64,000 nucleotides of DNA from Talaromyces rugulosus (taxonomy: Eukaryota; Ascomycota; Eurotiomycetes; Eurotiales; Trichocomaceae): assembly GCF_013368755.1 (NCBI RefSeq), contig NC_049564.1:4968001-5032000 (forward strand), given 5' to 3'. Below are positions 46,008 through 57,247 of the stretch, one piece after another; within the stretch, counting starts at the first letter, position 1, and each line of letters begins with the position of its first letter. The position numbers and the translations under genes were made by a program. The notes beneath the pieces were generated by a model. That model saw nothing but the letters and a program-made list of their open reading frames with translations, was not told the DNA's origin and ran no database searches.

Positions 46008-47275
46008 CTAGAACTTAGACCAGTGCCTTGGTTCGAGGCAATCAGAATGGACGGCGAACGTCTGGCGAATCTTAGCGGCATCACCATGGTACTTGGAAAA
46101 GTACGGAATACCTTCGGCATGTTCATATTGACCTTCTCGCTTTCTCCGTTTCTGAATGTGTGCAGGATCGTGGCTTCTGTCCTTCATTTCAGACGAATCT
46201 TGGTGTCCTCCATACGTAGGGGGGCTGACAGAATTGGGCGGCAAAGAATGGAGGGCCAGGTCGACTTCACGAGGACTTCCAGGTGTCGATCTCATCATTT
46301 GGCGCGACCGAGGCCGCGACGGATGAGGGTCATATGAGGAGGATCGAGCTCGGTTACCTCGAGGCCTTGATTAAGTAAAAAGTCAGCAAAGCGCACATAT
46401 ATCCCAAAGAGCATCACTCACGCGCTCTCAAATCTGCACTCTCTTCCAGACTTTTGGCATTGGTCACACCTGGGCTTGTTTGGGTGGCATTTGATTTTCT
46501 TTTCTCGACAGGGGATACAGGCTTGGGCTAAGCGTTTTCGAGCCTTGCCTGCCTTTGTTAACCCCCAGCTGGGGTTGACTGGCTCTCCATCGATGGACTT
46601 GGGGCAGAGGCTTTGATCGGCATAGATGTAGCAAATTCCCTTTCCAGGCACATATCTTTCCTCGACTACCTGGGTGGGGAGCGTTGAAACTGGGGTGCCT
46701 CTCTCCAGTCTTGCGGCGTGGATTTGCTGCATCACTGGCGACCCATGTGATGATCCTCCGGGGCTGATTGTGTATTCTCTTGGATATCGATCGGTTGGAG
46801 AATCCTGGTCCATAATTGAATGCGAACGAGGCGGTTCTATGCCGACCTGCGATAATGACGGAAGTCTAGTAGAATGTGACGGATGGTATACCCCGTCATT
46901 GGGAGAAGTGATGGGACGAAATGCCGCACCACCCAATTCATGGGATGGGCGGATATGCAGCTGCGAGTCGAGAGAGCGCTGGCTCATTGGCGGTGACGAA
47001 CGAGGGCTCCTCCCATGATACGGAGTGGCATACGGGGATGGTTCTTCCGGATAGAGAAGGTGGCGCACTGGGGGTAGCTGTGGCAAGCTGTCTGCAGCTT
47101 TGGGACGCTCATTCCGTCGATTATCGACAACAAGCCCTAATGGAATCGAAGAATGAGGCGGAGGGAGTCTGTAGTGATATCCAGGCCTGTCTTGGTGGTC
47201 TTCGTAGCTAGTCGACGCACCCCGAAAGGGTAGCGTATGACCATGATTCTCAATGTGCGAGTGCGCCATGGTCAT
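46008..47275 (-). CDS. Zn2Cys6 transcription factor with internal/C-terminal zinc cluster
   Basis: Exons 47275-46422 and 46365-46008 encode 403 residues. The first 200 residues are disordered, rich in Pro, Ser, His and Arg. A conserved block VPGKGICYIYADQSLCP and WGLTKAGKARKRLAQ then leads directly into the zinc cluster CIPCREKKIKCHPNKPRCDQC with its last Cys in GRECRFE, residues about 252-281. The remaining 120 residues are basic and carry a bipartite nuclear signal (KRRKRE). There is no fungal-specific regulatory domain. A late zinc cluster with a conserved preceding block is a minority architecture in fungi. I do not recognise the orthologue. The gene stands at the end of an 8.2 kb gene-free upstream region, which suggests complex control. 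Confidence 0.88.
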
Positions 47276-47454
47276 TGTAATGAAGGTATTAATGTGTATG
47301 CGGGGAAACTCAATGAGTGTCGGTGCCCCTTGCTCTTGTTTTCAGCGAAGCGAATGAAAAGGTGGAATGAAAAAGGAAACGAGCCAGAAGGAACAAAGAG
47401 ACAATGACGATGGCTGTGGGGAAGGCTCCCAGGCTCCAAGGCTCCTAACCAAAC

Positions 47455-47474
47455 GATGATGATGATGATGATGA
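47455..47474. repeat. Trinucleotide microsatellite (GAT)n
   Basis: About six to seven GAT units, 180-200 bases upstream of the Zn2Cys6 start codon, probably in its 5' UTR or promoter. Confidence 0.8.
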
Positions 47475-48739
47475 CGAAGATGCACAACTCAACGTCGAGT
47501 TGGCACTGGGTTATCGGGGCGGAACACACAAAATGGCGCCCAATGGGGGAAAATTGAAGCTCTTTCTTAGTGCTGTGATAGTTAAAAACACTCGCATAAT
47601 TAGCTTCATCAGCCTTTCGTAAACGCATGCAACACACCTTAATGACGGACAGCCGCAGAAAGGCAAACAGACACTGCAGCAGCCAATGGCGTCTTTGAAC
47701 TGCCTAGAAGGGTGTGGTATAGTCCAGTCAGGGCGACGGGATATACGGCAAAGAAAAAGAATTCTATGTATTAACAGCTGGGGGAGGCAGCGAAAGAAAG
47801 AAAGAAAGTCGCCCAGTGTATCACGAGGCTTTCTTCACGGGACTGGAAGTAGGCAGAGGAACAATGGAGATGACCCAGGCTAATGCGGTCAGAAGCTGCA
47901 CCTGGCCGTCGGCAGATATAAGAGGCCCGAAATGAGATGCTGATTTGAATTTCGACGCGGACGATCCACGGCTTCGGCGCATATGTTTTCTCTTCCTAGT
48001 AACAGTGGACGCACAGCCGGTCAGGCCAACCGTAGAGACAGAGCACTGGGCAGCAGCTCGGTTAACCCAAAAAGACCGCTTTGGGGCTGATCTCGCCTGT
48101 ATAAAGTTAATCTGTCTGCAGCAGACTGAAGGAGAGTGGTTTTTGTAGTCGCAAGAGGAGTATTAATAAGACAATGACAATAATAATAATAATATCAGGG
48201 ACGAAGAAGAGGGAGGGAAAAACGACGACGACAGCAACGACAACACCTCAGCCCGACTAATATGAAAGAACGATCGTGGTAGCAACAGCCATGACAGTTG
48301 CAATAGACATAAGGATACTAATAACATTTGGGTTGGCTTCAACGTACGTCCGCCCGCATAATACATATCTAGATTGTGGGAAACCTTATTCGGTCCAGGT
48401 TCCCGCCACGGAAACATCTTAGAATAACATCGACAGTTGCCCCATCCTGCTACTGCAGCTAATCAATTAGATCGCGGCCAGGAATGGGAGGAGAGGGGTA
48501 GGTAGCGATGGCCATGGGCAATAGTAATAATAATCAATAATTGTGGGCAAAAGAAAAGTGGATATGGGAGGGAAGGGAAGGAAAAAGTGGAAACACGACG
48601 GACGGCTAGGGCATGACTAGAATTGATTAGACTGAGCCGTTAGCTCCAGCTGCAGCCTCCAGGAACTGTTGCGACTCGCTGGGGGTGGGCTCGAATGGCT
48701 AAGCCCATCGGCACCGTCTGGCCCTAGTATCGCTCGCTG

Positions 48740-51700
48740 TACGGAGTACAGAACAATGATTGAGCACACACAGTACAACTGGTAATTGCCCGAGATTTAC
48801 CCCTACTAGGCGCCGCGCCCCAGGTGCATAGGGGGGTGAGACAATCTTAGAAGCCCGTGGCGTATGGAACCTGCGAGAACCAGTTGTAGGCTTGTAGCAT
48901 CATCCACTGTCAGTTAGAAACCTGGTAACCGCACACAGGCCCTCCTCTAGGGGCGGTCATGCGAAGGAAGGGGCAGCTCGTCAAACGCACACGACCTTTT
49001 GGGTAGTTGTCATCACTGGGAGGTAGATCACCATGGCCTGTGCAGGGGATCTTCAACCAAGAAACGGTCCATCATTGATTAGTACGGAGTATTCTGTGCG
49101 GCGTAGACAGTGCATGCGGTACGGTATGCAGCTAGTAATGATGGGGCCACATAGGAAATTGCATCTCCAGGCTGTACGGACGGCGGCCAGCGTGCCATTT
49201 GAAAGCCAGACTTGTTGAGTGTTTTTTTGTTCTGTACTGAAGAAAGTTGGCATTAGGCCATTAGCAAGTCTAGGCATAGATTTTTCAAATTTCTCCGTGG
49301 TCTAGGGTCCGCCATTCCGCGCTTCTGTTGCTGCTCGTTAACCGGCTTGTTTAGTTGGGTTTGGGGTGTATAACATATGGAGCCTTGCTGCATAGTTGCT
49401 GCTATTATTATCATTGCTATCACTGCGACCTTGTCGATTGGCAGGACGCGAGTCTTAAACTCCCCGAAAATCAAGTTGATCAACTGGTGTTGGTTGCTTT
49501 CTGCGTATAAAAGCGAGATCGATGTCAAGTACTAAAAAAAGAATTGTTTCCCCCTCCTCCCTCTTTGTCTCTGTCTCTCTATTAGATTAGAATAATCCCT
49601 GTCAACTTCTCAAAGCCTAGCGTGTGTTGGATAAGAGAGGACAAACTTTCCGTTGAGTTCCCCTTAGCACATGTGCACCCTTGCTAGAGATAGATAGCAA
49701 GAACACAAGCTAGGTCGGGGTCACCCCTCTCGATGCTAGTATGTAGGTTCTGATGGGAGTCTACACACTAATCAAGTATAGTTGCCCTTTTTACAGTTTG
49801 GCCTCGTGTGGCTGGCAAGCAACCAAAGGTGGTGGCCGTGGAGGTATCGTCGCTCCGAGGCTTGTCCAAAGAAGATGCATCCCGGCTCCCGAGACATGGC
49901 GCAAGCAATGCCAAGAGTCCTGGGAAAATATCCCAGGTTCTCAGATTTGAGTGACGGCCTTATTTGTTGAGTAGGTGCTAATACGCCGGAAACACAGCCG
50001 GGCGGCCAACTAAGCGACTGCTCCCCATCGGAAAATGCAATTGGAAGATGTCGGCAGCCATTGCTTCAGACTAAGAGGTTAGCCTGCTGTCAGCCTAGGA
50101 TTCGGTGAATCGGTGCAATGGAACCACGAGCACACTACTCACTCCGTACACGGGATCGGCGGGCGCGGGGTGGATGTGACTGGATAGCACGCAGTGGCGG
50201 GGGCGGCGATGACGGGTCCGCTAAGCGCAATGCGAATAGGACAGGTATCGCAAGTTGGAGATGACCCTGGATCTGGGCAAGAATCATGCAACTACAGCGC
50301 CTTAGCGGCGGTGCCGCAGCTAGAACCATGAGCCTTCGCGCCCGAGGCTTGCGTGTGGATTCTTGAAGGTATCGCGACTTGGTTGACAGGATTGATCCAT
50401 GAAGCCACATCAGACAGCCACTGGATTGTCGAGAGGGACATCAAAGATCATTCTTCTCCGGTTTTTTTCTGTCTCCCTCGCTCTCTATTTCTCCTCTTGG
50501 GTTTCCTCTGGACCCTTCTGTGACCGGGGCGGTCTCTTAGGGCTCCTAGTGGCACTGGTCCACCGTGAACGTACGACATCCTTGATCGGGGTGGAAAGTG
50601 GATGATGCCGATGGACGACGGGTGACACTTTAAATTCCGCGATGCAGGTACGGTACGGGGCGGGATTTGCGATGTCCTTGCGATCGACCATTGCCCGAAA
50701 GGGCAAACGCACGCCCATCAATGGAGTTAGCATTGAGGCGAGGATCGAAGAAGCGTGAAGCAAACTAATGACGAGGTGGGAAGTCGTGATAGAACCACGT
50801 GACGCCGCAACCGTAACAGGCAGGAGCTATGCTCGAGGCAAACAAGCCAAATTTTGCGCCTTCGTCTTTCCCCCGTGATTCAACACTACGACACTCCAGA
50901 GCCTGGGAGTCAGCCACCGCTAGCGAGCTGACTGCAACTGCCTGATGCATGGTTTCTACTGCAGCCATTGGTCAGTCATCTCATACAGACTAACTTCCCC
51001 GTACGTACTCCGTACTAACAGTTCCTGTCGGAGGAACTAATACGGACTACCGAGATATGTGGGTGCTCAGCGCCTCAAGAAAAGGCCTCCAAGCACCATC
51101 ACAAATTCACAATAATGATCATCGCCTAGCTAGCCGGCCTAGCGGGCTTAGTCGCAACAAAATCGCCGACTCTAGCCAACCACAGCGAGCACAGGGATTC
51201 CGGATGTACGCAACTGCGTCTCCGTCGTAGCGCGCAGGATGGCAGGCTTCGAGAACGCAGCGGAACAATCGGAGCACGCCCCCCAGCAGAATCTTTCGGC
51301 CGGCTGCCAATGAAAGTTGTATGAAAATACGGGGCATTGTTATGATGTTGTCCATGTGGCCTGTGGGTTGGACACCAAGGCAGTCCGTCCACAGACCAAT
51401 TTGCTCTCTAGATCGTTCGTCCCGTTCTCGTTTACACGGTTACGGCAAACCCTGGTTCTTTGTGTCACAACAATAGCTCTTTTTTTTTTTCCCGTCTTAT
51501 TGCTTTCCAGCCAGCGGTAAGATCGCCGCCCATCTATATGTGCACATGTCTAAGGCGGTTAATTTCTCCGGGTCAACGGTCATTGGGCTAACTAGCGAGG
51601 CAGATGGATACCAGGAAACTAACAGTGAACACGCTGGCCATAACCCTAGGGTTAGCCTGTTTTCTCGACGGGGGGGGACGGATACCTCTTTCGGTCTGCG

Positions 51701-51819
51701 TGAATAACAATAATAATAATATGGCGTTCTTCTCTGGCTCGTTTATCAATATTAACGGGTGGTTAGGATCATTATTACGTACTTCTCGCACGAGCTATCT
51801 CCATTTGGCCTACGGAGTA
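48740..51819. repeat. Cluster of TACGGAGTA 9-mers
   Basis: Exact copies lie at 48740-48748, 49083-49091, 51006-51014 (reverse) and 51811-51819; an additional reverse copy lies at 37946-37954. About 0.5 copies are expected by chance in 64 kb on both strands. Confidence 0.6.
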
Positions 51820-54800
51820 CGGATAGCGGGACGGCTAGAGGAGGTCAAAAAATTTGACGCTATTGAGAACTACCGAAAGTTCCACCACCGCCGACCCGAC
51901 TATACTTATACTGGTTATAGGCAGCGAAAAAGTAACAGTCGTAGCGAGACCCACCGAAAGAAATAGGATGTTTCCGACTTTCTCGTCTTTCAACCAAGCC
52001 ACGACTGGGACTTTTGGCCTTCGTAATACTACGACTAATAATGATAACGATAATAATATACAGAGTAAGAGTGCTTCGTAACTAACGAAGAAAAAAGTAC
52101 TCAAGGATTCAACGGGGGCGAGATCTCCGAATTCCCTCCATTCTCGGCACTCGATCTGAAAGTAACCGTTGCAGTCGATCCATTTGGCCCGATGGGTTAA
52201 GTCTTAGTCTTTACGCTTTAGGCCTCCCAGGCGCATAATTTTAAACGCACAGTGCATGCTGAAAATCCCCATTTGTGCGTGTTTTACTACTGTTGCAGAT
52301 ATGGACGGACTACTGTTCCTGGAAAATGAGTGGAATGATCTCCACACGATTCTCATTAATAATACTTCATTGTTCTGTGTACAATTTACGACTCGACTAC
52401 CTGTCTGGGAAAGTCGGAATTAAGAACCCCAGGTCAATAATCCATCTTGATACACGTCAGGATCCAGTTCGCCGTCCCCCCGGGTTATTATTACGATTAT
52501 TAGTATTTTTCCTCGGCGAAAAAAAGAAGCTACCATTGGTAACCGGCAATTGGTTTAAGAGGAGGGAAAAACATATCCACTACCGGACCGGATTGTTTGG
52601 AGATGCCGACCTCTCGCATCATCATCGATGATGATCTTCGGCCCTCGGAGAATATTAATTTAGTTCTGACTTCGATTGGCATGTGGTTCGGTCTAAGATG
52701 GAACTACATACTAACGGGCTAGTCGACATTCTACATATACGTACTACATACTGAAATAAGTAAGTAGGTCAATGCGATTTGATTTGTATTTGTGTTTGTG
52801 CCGTCTGGGCCCATGCACATAACCTGACATAGGTGAGGAAGCTCGTATAGTCTTCGTCTCCATCGTGGAATCCTCACGTGCGTGGAGTTGGGCACAATAA
52901 TGCAGACACAGCTCATTCATAATTAATTCTTCCTGCAATAATAACATGCCGTCGCTCCACAGCCGTTACCTGTCAATTTCAATTTACTTAACTGCGTATT
53001 ATTGCTTACGTTACCAGCCAGGTGCAGCTGTTTTTTTTATTTGGAGTTGAACATTCTTTTAGATTTTTTTTTTCCAAGACGATTTTCCAAAGGAACCGCT
53101 GCATTGTGGTGGAGTCCAGCCCTAATTCTCGGCTTGAGTAGGGTTACTGCTCCTTCGTACTCTGTACAGCAGTTCGGTGTACAATTATTTCTCGTTCAAA
53201 GGCAAAGACCTAGCTCCTGCAGGACCCGATATTCGGCTTACTGTGATAGTATGATACTCATTATAACATGAATTTTTTTTTTTTTCACGGTATAAGACGG
53301 GCTCAAACCTTGTTCGAGAGCCCACCTGGAAAATATACTAACAGCACGTTGACTAATGCCGAGAATTAGATAACTTCTGCTTGAATAATGTCTCATTGTG
53401 GATCCTCGAGGATTCTTCGTGGGTTCTAGTTAGAGCAGAGCTTGGTTCAGGCTCCCAGTGATCGCATCAGCTAGTCCTGCAGCGCCGCGGTCGTACAATA
53501 GCGTCCCTATGTGCCAGCTGACGTAAACCTTGTTCTCAACATATGTATGTCTGTCTTGGCCAAAGTTATGCGGTTGCCTGGCTTTTCTCCCAAGTAATTG
53601 CCTGGGTAAAACCCAATGTGTTACCAACACCACGTAACAGCAGCAGCTTGAATCACTAAAAGCGAATTAACTTTAAAATGCGGGGTTGTTTGATTATGAT
53701 CGATCGATCAATTGATGCCGAGGCCCTCAACACCAGCATTGAATGAGACAAGTATATTATTTATTAATTGATATCAACTGATCAGGTCAAACACGTACAG
53801 GGATGTAGTGTTCAATGCTAATCGTTACGTACGCGTATCACCTCAGATCGATCGATTAGTATTTTGCACCTGTGACTCTCAGAAAGATGGAGTTCAATGT
53901 GTTTCAAATGTTGACGTTGCGCGTCAATGCCATTGATAAATGTAACTGCCCGCTTTTCAAGCTTTCGAGCAAGCCCTGCGGGCGCATAAATAGCATATGC
54001 ACGCGCTTTTCCAATTATTAAGTCAATTTTGTCGATCATGACGAGCCCGCCTCTTTTTCTTTTCATGTGCCTCGGATAGATCATTGTCAACTTGGGTGGC
54101 TAGGCTGGCCGATCTCATTGTAGGCTGTTTTCCCCCTGTCGCCAAGACCAGTTGACTCTGTCAGGCGCATAAGTACATGCTACTTCATGTACTCCGGGCG
54201 TACATGCTGCATTAATCATGTCCCTGGGTAAATGATTGACGCGGATGACAGCGGGATATCGCTACGAACAGCTTTCTGGGTCCCCCCAGTATGCGTGTCT
54301 AGCGCAGTCATGGCAGGCCAACATGATAACATTTGAAAGAGAAACAAATGAAAATTGAACTAAAAATAACCTTCTCTTTTCCCGTGCCTTGTAAGTTGTG
54401 TAACCAGGGCATTGTTTCAGGAAGTTCGCTCTTCTCGACCAGGCTAGCCTGCTGCCACCTCAAATATCAATCCCAGTCGCTTGTTCTAGCCATTTGAGAT
54501 TGGACGAGGATTCTAGACAATGCTGGCCTGATTTCCTGCATGGAGACATACACATACTCATAAGTTGATAGTATCGTAATACAGGTGGGTTTTGACCGGG
54601 CTGGACGAAACCGATCCTTGATATTGAGGGTTTTTCCTGCTAGCTTCACTGGTAACAAAAACAATACGTAGCATAAATGCCAAGATAAGAAACTCAAAAA
54701 AAAGGGTCTCGGGAAGAAATAAAGTTTTTTGCGAAAATATACCCTATTGGATATACGGTAAATATAACGCTCATTTTAACCATTTCTAGTCACCGCAGCT

Positions 54801-55475
54801 CCTGACATCTACATGTGGAATCGCTGTGGCGTATTGATGCATATTCACTGGTATTGTAATTATCATATTAACAGTAATCTATCATGATGATGATTATACG
54901 CAGGCTTTTTTGTGGTGTAGTAATATTTGAGATGCACTGGCCACTGCAAAAAAGCCGCAGTGACATTCGTTCCTCTGCATGTTACCTGCAGATTATCTTT
55001 ACGAAGAAGAGAGAGGGAAATTTTTCCTTCTTTCTTTTTTTTGTTTGTTTATTTTCTCAAAAGTGAGAACGGACGATCGCGACATGGGAGGTCAATTATT
55101 GATTAAACGTTGCATCAGTGATACTCTACTATCAAAGCCTCCCATGCAGATAAGCGGGAAATAAACTTTGAATATAGTGACGGCGAAATTCGAGCAACTC
55201 ATTGTAATTTTCCGCCAACGATCACCCTAGCTTCCCAACAGTTCAAGTTCGAAAATGGTGCAACTCATCCCCCAGGCAGGTAGTGTCGATATGAAAAATC
55301 GATCGGAGTTACGGTTGAGAAATTTACAGTTATTGAAGCGGGAAAGCAAATTAAAACAATGTTGACATCTCACATTACAGCACCCATGCTTATTCATTCC
55401 ATGTAGCTGCGCTAAACTACCTGTAGAGAAGGAAAGGAACCCGTTTTTGATAGAAGACAAAATAAAACGAAACAT

Positions 55476-56788
55476 TTACTGCTCACCCAGAATCTTCTGG
55501 AACTGCTCACCAGCACGCTCGGGCTTGCCGGCGTCAATAGACTCCTGGCCAAGCTTCTCCTTGGAGTATTGGGCAGCGTACGGGTTGAGGCGGAGCATGA
55601 CCTGCTTGTTGCGGAGAGGGTTCTTCTTCTGCACGTTGGTGCGCTTGGTGCGGGCCTCGCCCTTGGGCTCGCGGAGAACCGACTGGATTTCAGACGAGTT
55701 GATGAGGCGGGCAATGTCGGCGTTGGCGAGAACGTTGGATGGCAGGAGGAAGTCCTTCTTGAGGGCCGAGGCAGTGGTGGTGGTACCGTAGACCTCATCG
55801 AGAGCAGCAAAGGCAGACGAGGTCCAGATAATGAAACGACCAAGGTGACCACCGGGGGCCAACTGGAGGAGGTTGAGGGAGAAGACCGACGAGGTCTCGA
55901 CACCGGGGATGTTGCGGAAGGCCTTGACGAGGTCCTTGCCGTCGGTCTCGGGGTTGTAGACAACGAGAGGACCACGGCGTTGGCGGTAGCGGCGGCCTCT
56001 CAGCTTACCCTTACCAGCACGCACCTTGCGGGACTTCTGGACCTTGACGAGGTCAGCGCCGGCACCGACAGCCTTGAGAAGAGCGACGGCAGCCTTGGTC
56101 TTGGAGAGGGCATCGTTCTCGAAGGTCTTGGACTCGATAACGAGGGGAACCTCGGGGACGTTGGCGACGCGGTGACCACGGGCGAACAGAAGGGAAGGGA
56201 CGGAAGAAGCGGCCAGAGCAGAGGCAGTGGCGAAGCGCCTGTATTTCCTAGTCAATATTCATTGCATTCCGTTCTGCATTGGGGGTCTATCTCACTTCTG
56301 GCCGTGGTTGACCTTCTGGTGCCACTTTCTCCAGACCTTGGTAGGCGCGAACATGCGACCAGAACGGCACATGTTACCGAAGGCAGCCTGACCAGCACGG
56401 TGAGTACCACCACCAGAGACACGAGGGATACGGGCGACAGCACGACCTATTCACCAACCGACCCGTCAGTCACGTCGATCTTGGTATCTCCAAGCGTATT
56501 ATTTCCAACATACCGGTACCCCAGGACTCGGCGGAAGTCTGTTCACCAGCCTTCTCGCTCACGGCATAGGGCTGTCTCTTGTTCTTTGCAATACCGGTGT
56601 GAACCTTCCTGTAAAACCCATCAGCACCCGTCCGATTGAACTCGAAACTTTTTTCTTTCTCGGTATTTGGCGACTCACTGGACAATATCCGGACGGATTG
56701 GCGCAGAGAAGACGGTAGGGAGGGGGTGAGAAGCGCCCGAGGGCTTGCCCTCAGCCGTGGCGATGGTGACAGTCGGTCTGGACGCCAT
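55476..56788 (-). CDS. rpl4: 60S ribosomal protein L4 (uL4)
   Basis: Exons 56788-56679, 56608-56514, 56446-56296 and 56238-55476 encode 372 residues. The uL4 core is clear: N-terminal [10 protein letters not shown], the loop [26 protein letters not shown] that reaches into the peptide exit tunnel, [15 protein letters not shown] and [16 protein letters not shown] basic C-terminal extension follows. Codons are strongly biased, as in other highly expressed fungal genes. The three introns are 57-70 bases, too short to host a typical snoRNA, unlike animal RPL4. The promoter carries two TTAGGGCT boxes. Confidence 0.97.
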
Positions 56789-57247
56789 TGTTGTCGACAG
56801 GATGCTGTTGTTGTCGTCGTTGCAGTCTAAGGTCGAGACAGTTGAAGATGTGGATTTTTCTCGCTTAGTGGCTCCCGCGGCAGGTGCGGTGGTGCCGCCG
56901 CCGAAACAGGAAATCAGGGCTTAGGGCTGCCAAGACCCCTCGGCCCGTTAGGGCTTTTTTGGTACATACATTTTTTGTCCATGTTTAATCTTATCGTTTT
57001 TATAGTCGCTTATATTATTATGATCGGAAAGTATTCGGACAGAAATACAATTCATAATTCAAGGCTCTTTAATTTCATATCGCGTGCTCATGCTAATAAA
57101 ACTAAGCAGGGGGTTTAATCAACATCAGTCATCTCAAGGAAGTAAGTGAACAAAGTGAACAAAGAAGAACAAGAGGGGTCTAAGGTAGCTACTAAGCATA
57201 ACAAGATAAAGAAAGGGTAAAATCTCAGGGACAACTCCACCGCTATA
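56789..57247. other. rpl4 promoter and 3' flank of the LPMO gene
   Basis: About 460 bases. The rpl4 side is GC rich near 56870-56960 and contains the two TTAGGGCT boxes annotated separately. Nothing else is recognised. Confidence 0.45.
56921..56955 (-). promoter_or_regulatory. Paired TTAGGGCT (AGCCCTAA) boxes of rpl4
   Basis: Copies lie at 56921-56928 and 56948-56955, spaced 27 bases, 133-167 bases upstream of the rpl4 start. Telomere-like CCCTAA boxes bound by Tbf1 are common in ribosomal protein promoters of many ascomycetes. Confidence 0.5.

Larger units (their letters stand above)
47276..55475. other. 8.2 kb gene-poor region upstream of the Zn2Cys6 regulator
   Basis: No protein gene, tRNA or rRNA can be supported. 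The longest open frames (about 120 codons at 51604-51966 and 52275-52631, 90 codons at 53818-54090 minus) show no domains, start context or codon bias. The region is mixed: GC-normal segments with many ATAAT/TAATAA tracts (48176-48196, 48525, 51705, 52036, 52485) and short simple repeats. Four of the five exact TACGGAGTA motifs of the window are here. It lies 5' of the regulator at 47275 and 3' of RPL4, so it may be a large promoter, non-coding transcription units, or decayed transposon DNA. Confidence 0.55.

Noticed and set aside
51604..52631. Two frames of about 120 codons in the gene desert
   Set aside because: One contains a run of Asn from an AAT microsatellite; neither shows domain, bias or splice support.
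53818..54090. 90-codon minus-strand frame with a plausible-looking composition
   Set aside because: No family recognised and no supporting context. It could be a fragment of a decayed element but cannot be supported.
55569..56639. 356-codon plus-strand open frame opposite rpl4
   Set aside because: It is the antisense shadow of a highly biased ribosomal protein gene and runs through its introns.
56239..56678. Possible snoRNAs in the rpl4 introns, as in animals
   Set aside because: The introns are 57-70 bases and lack a paired C box and D box.
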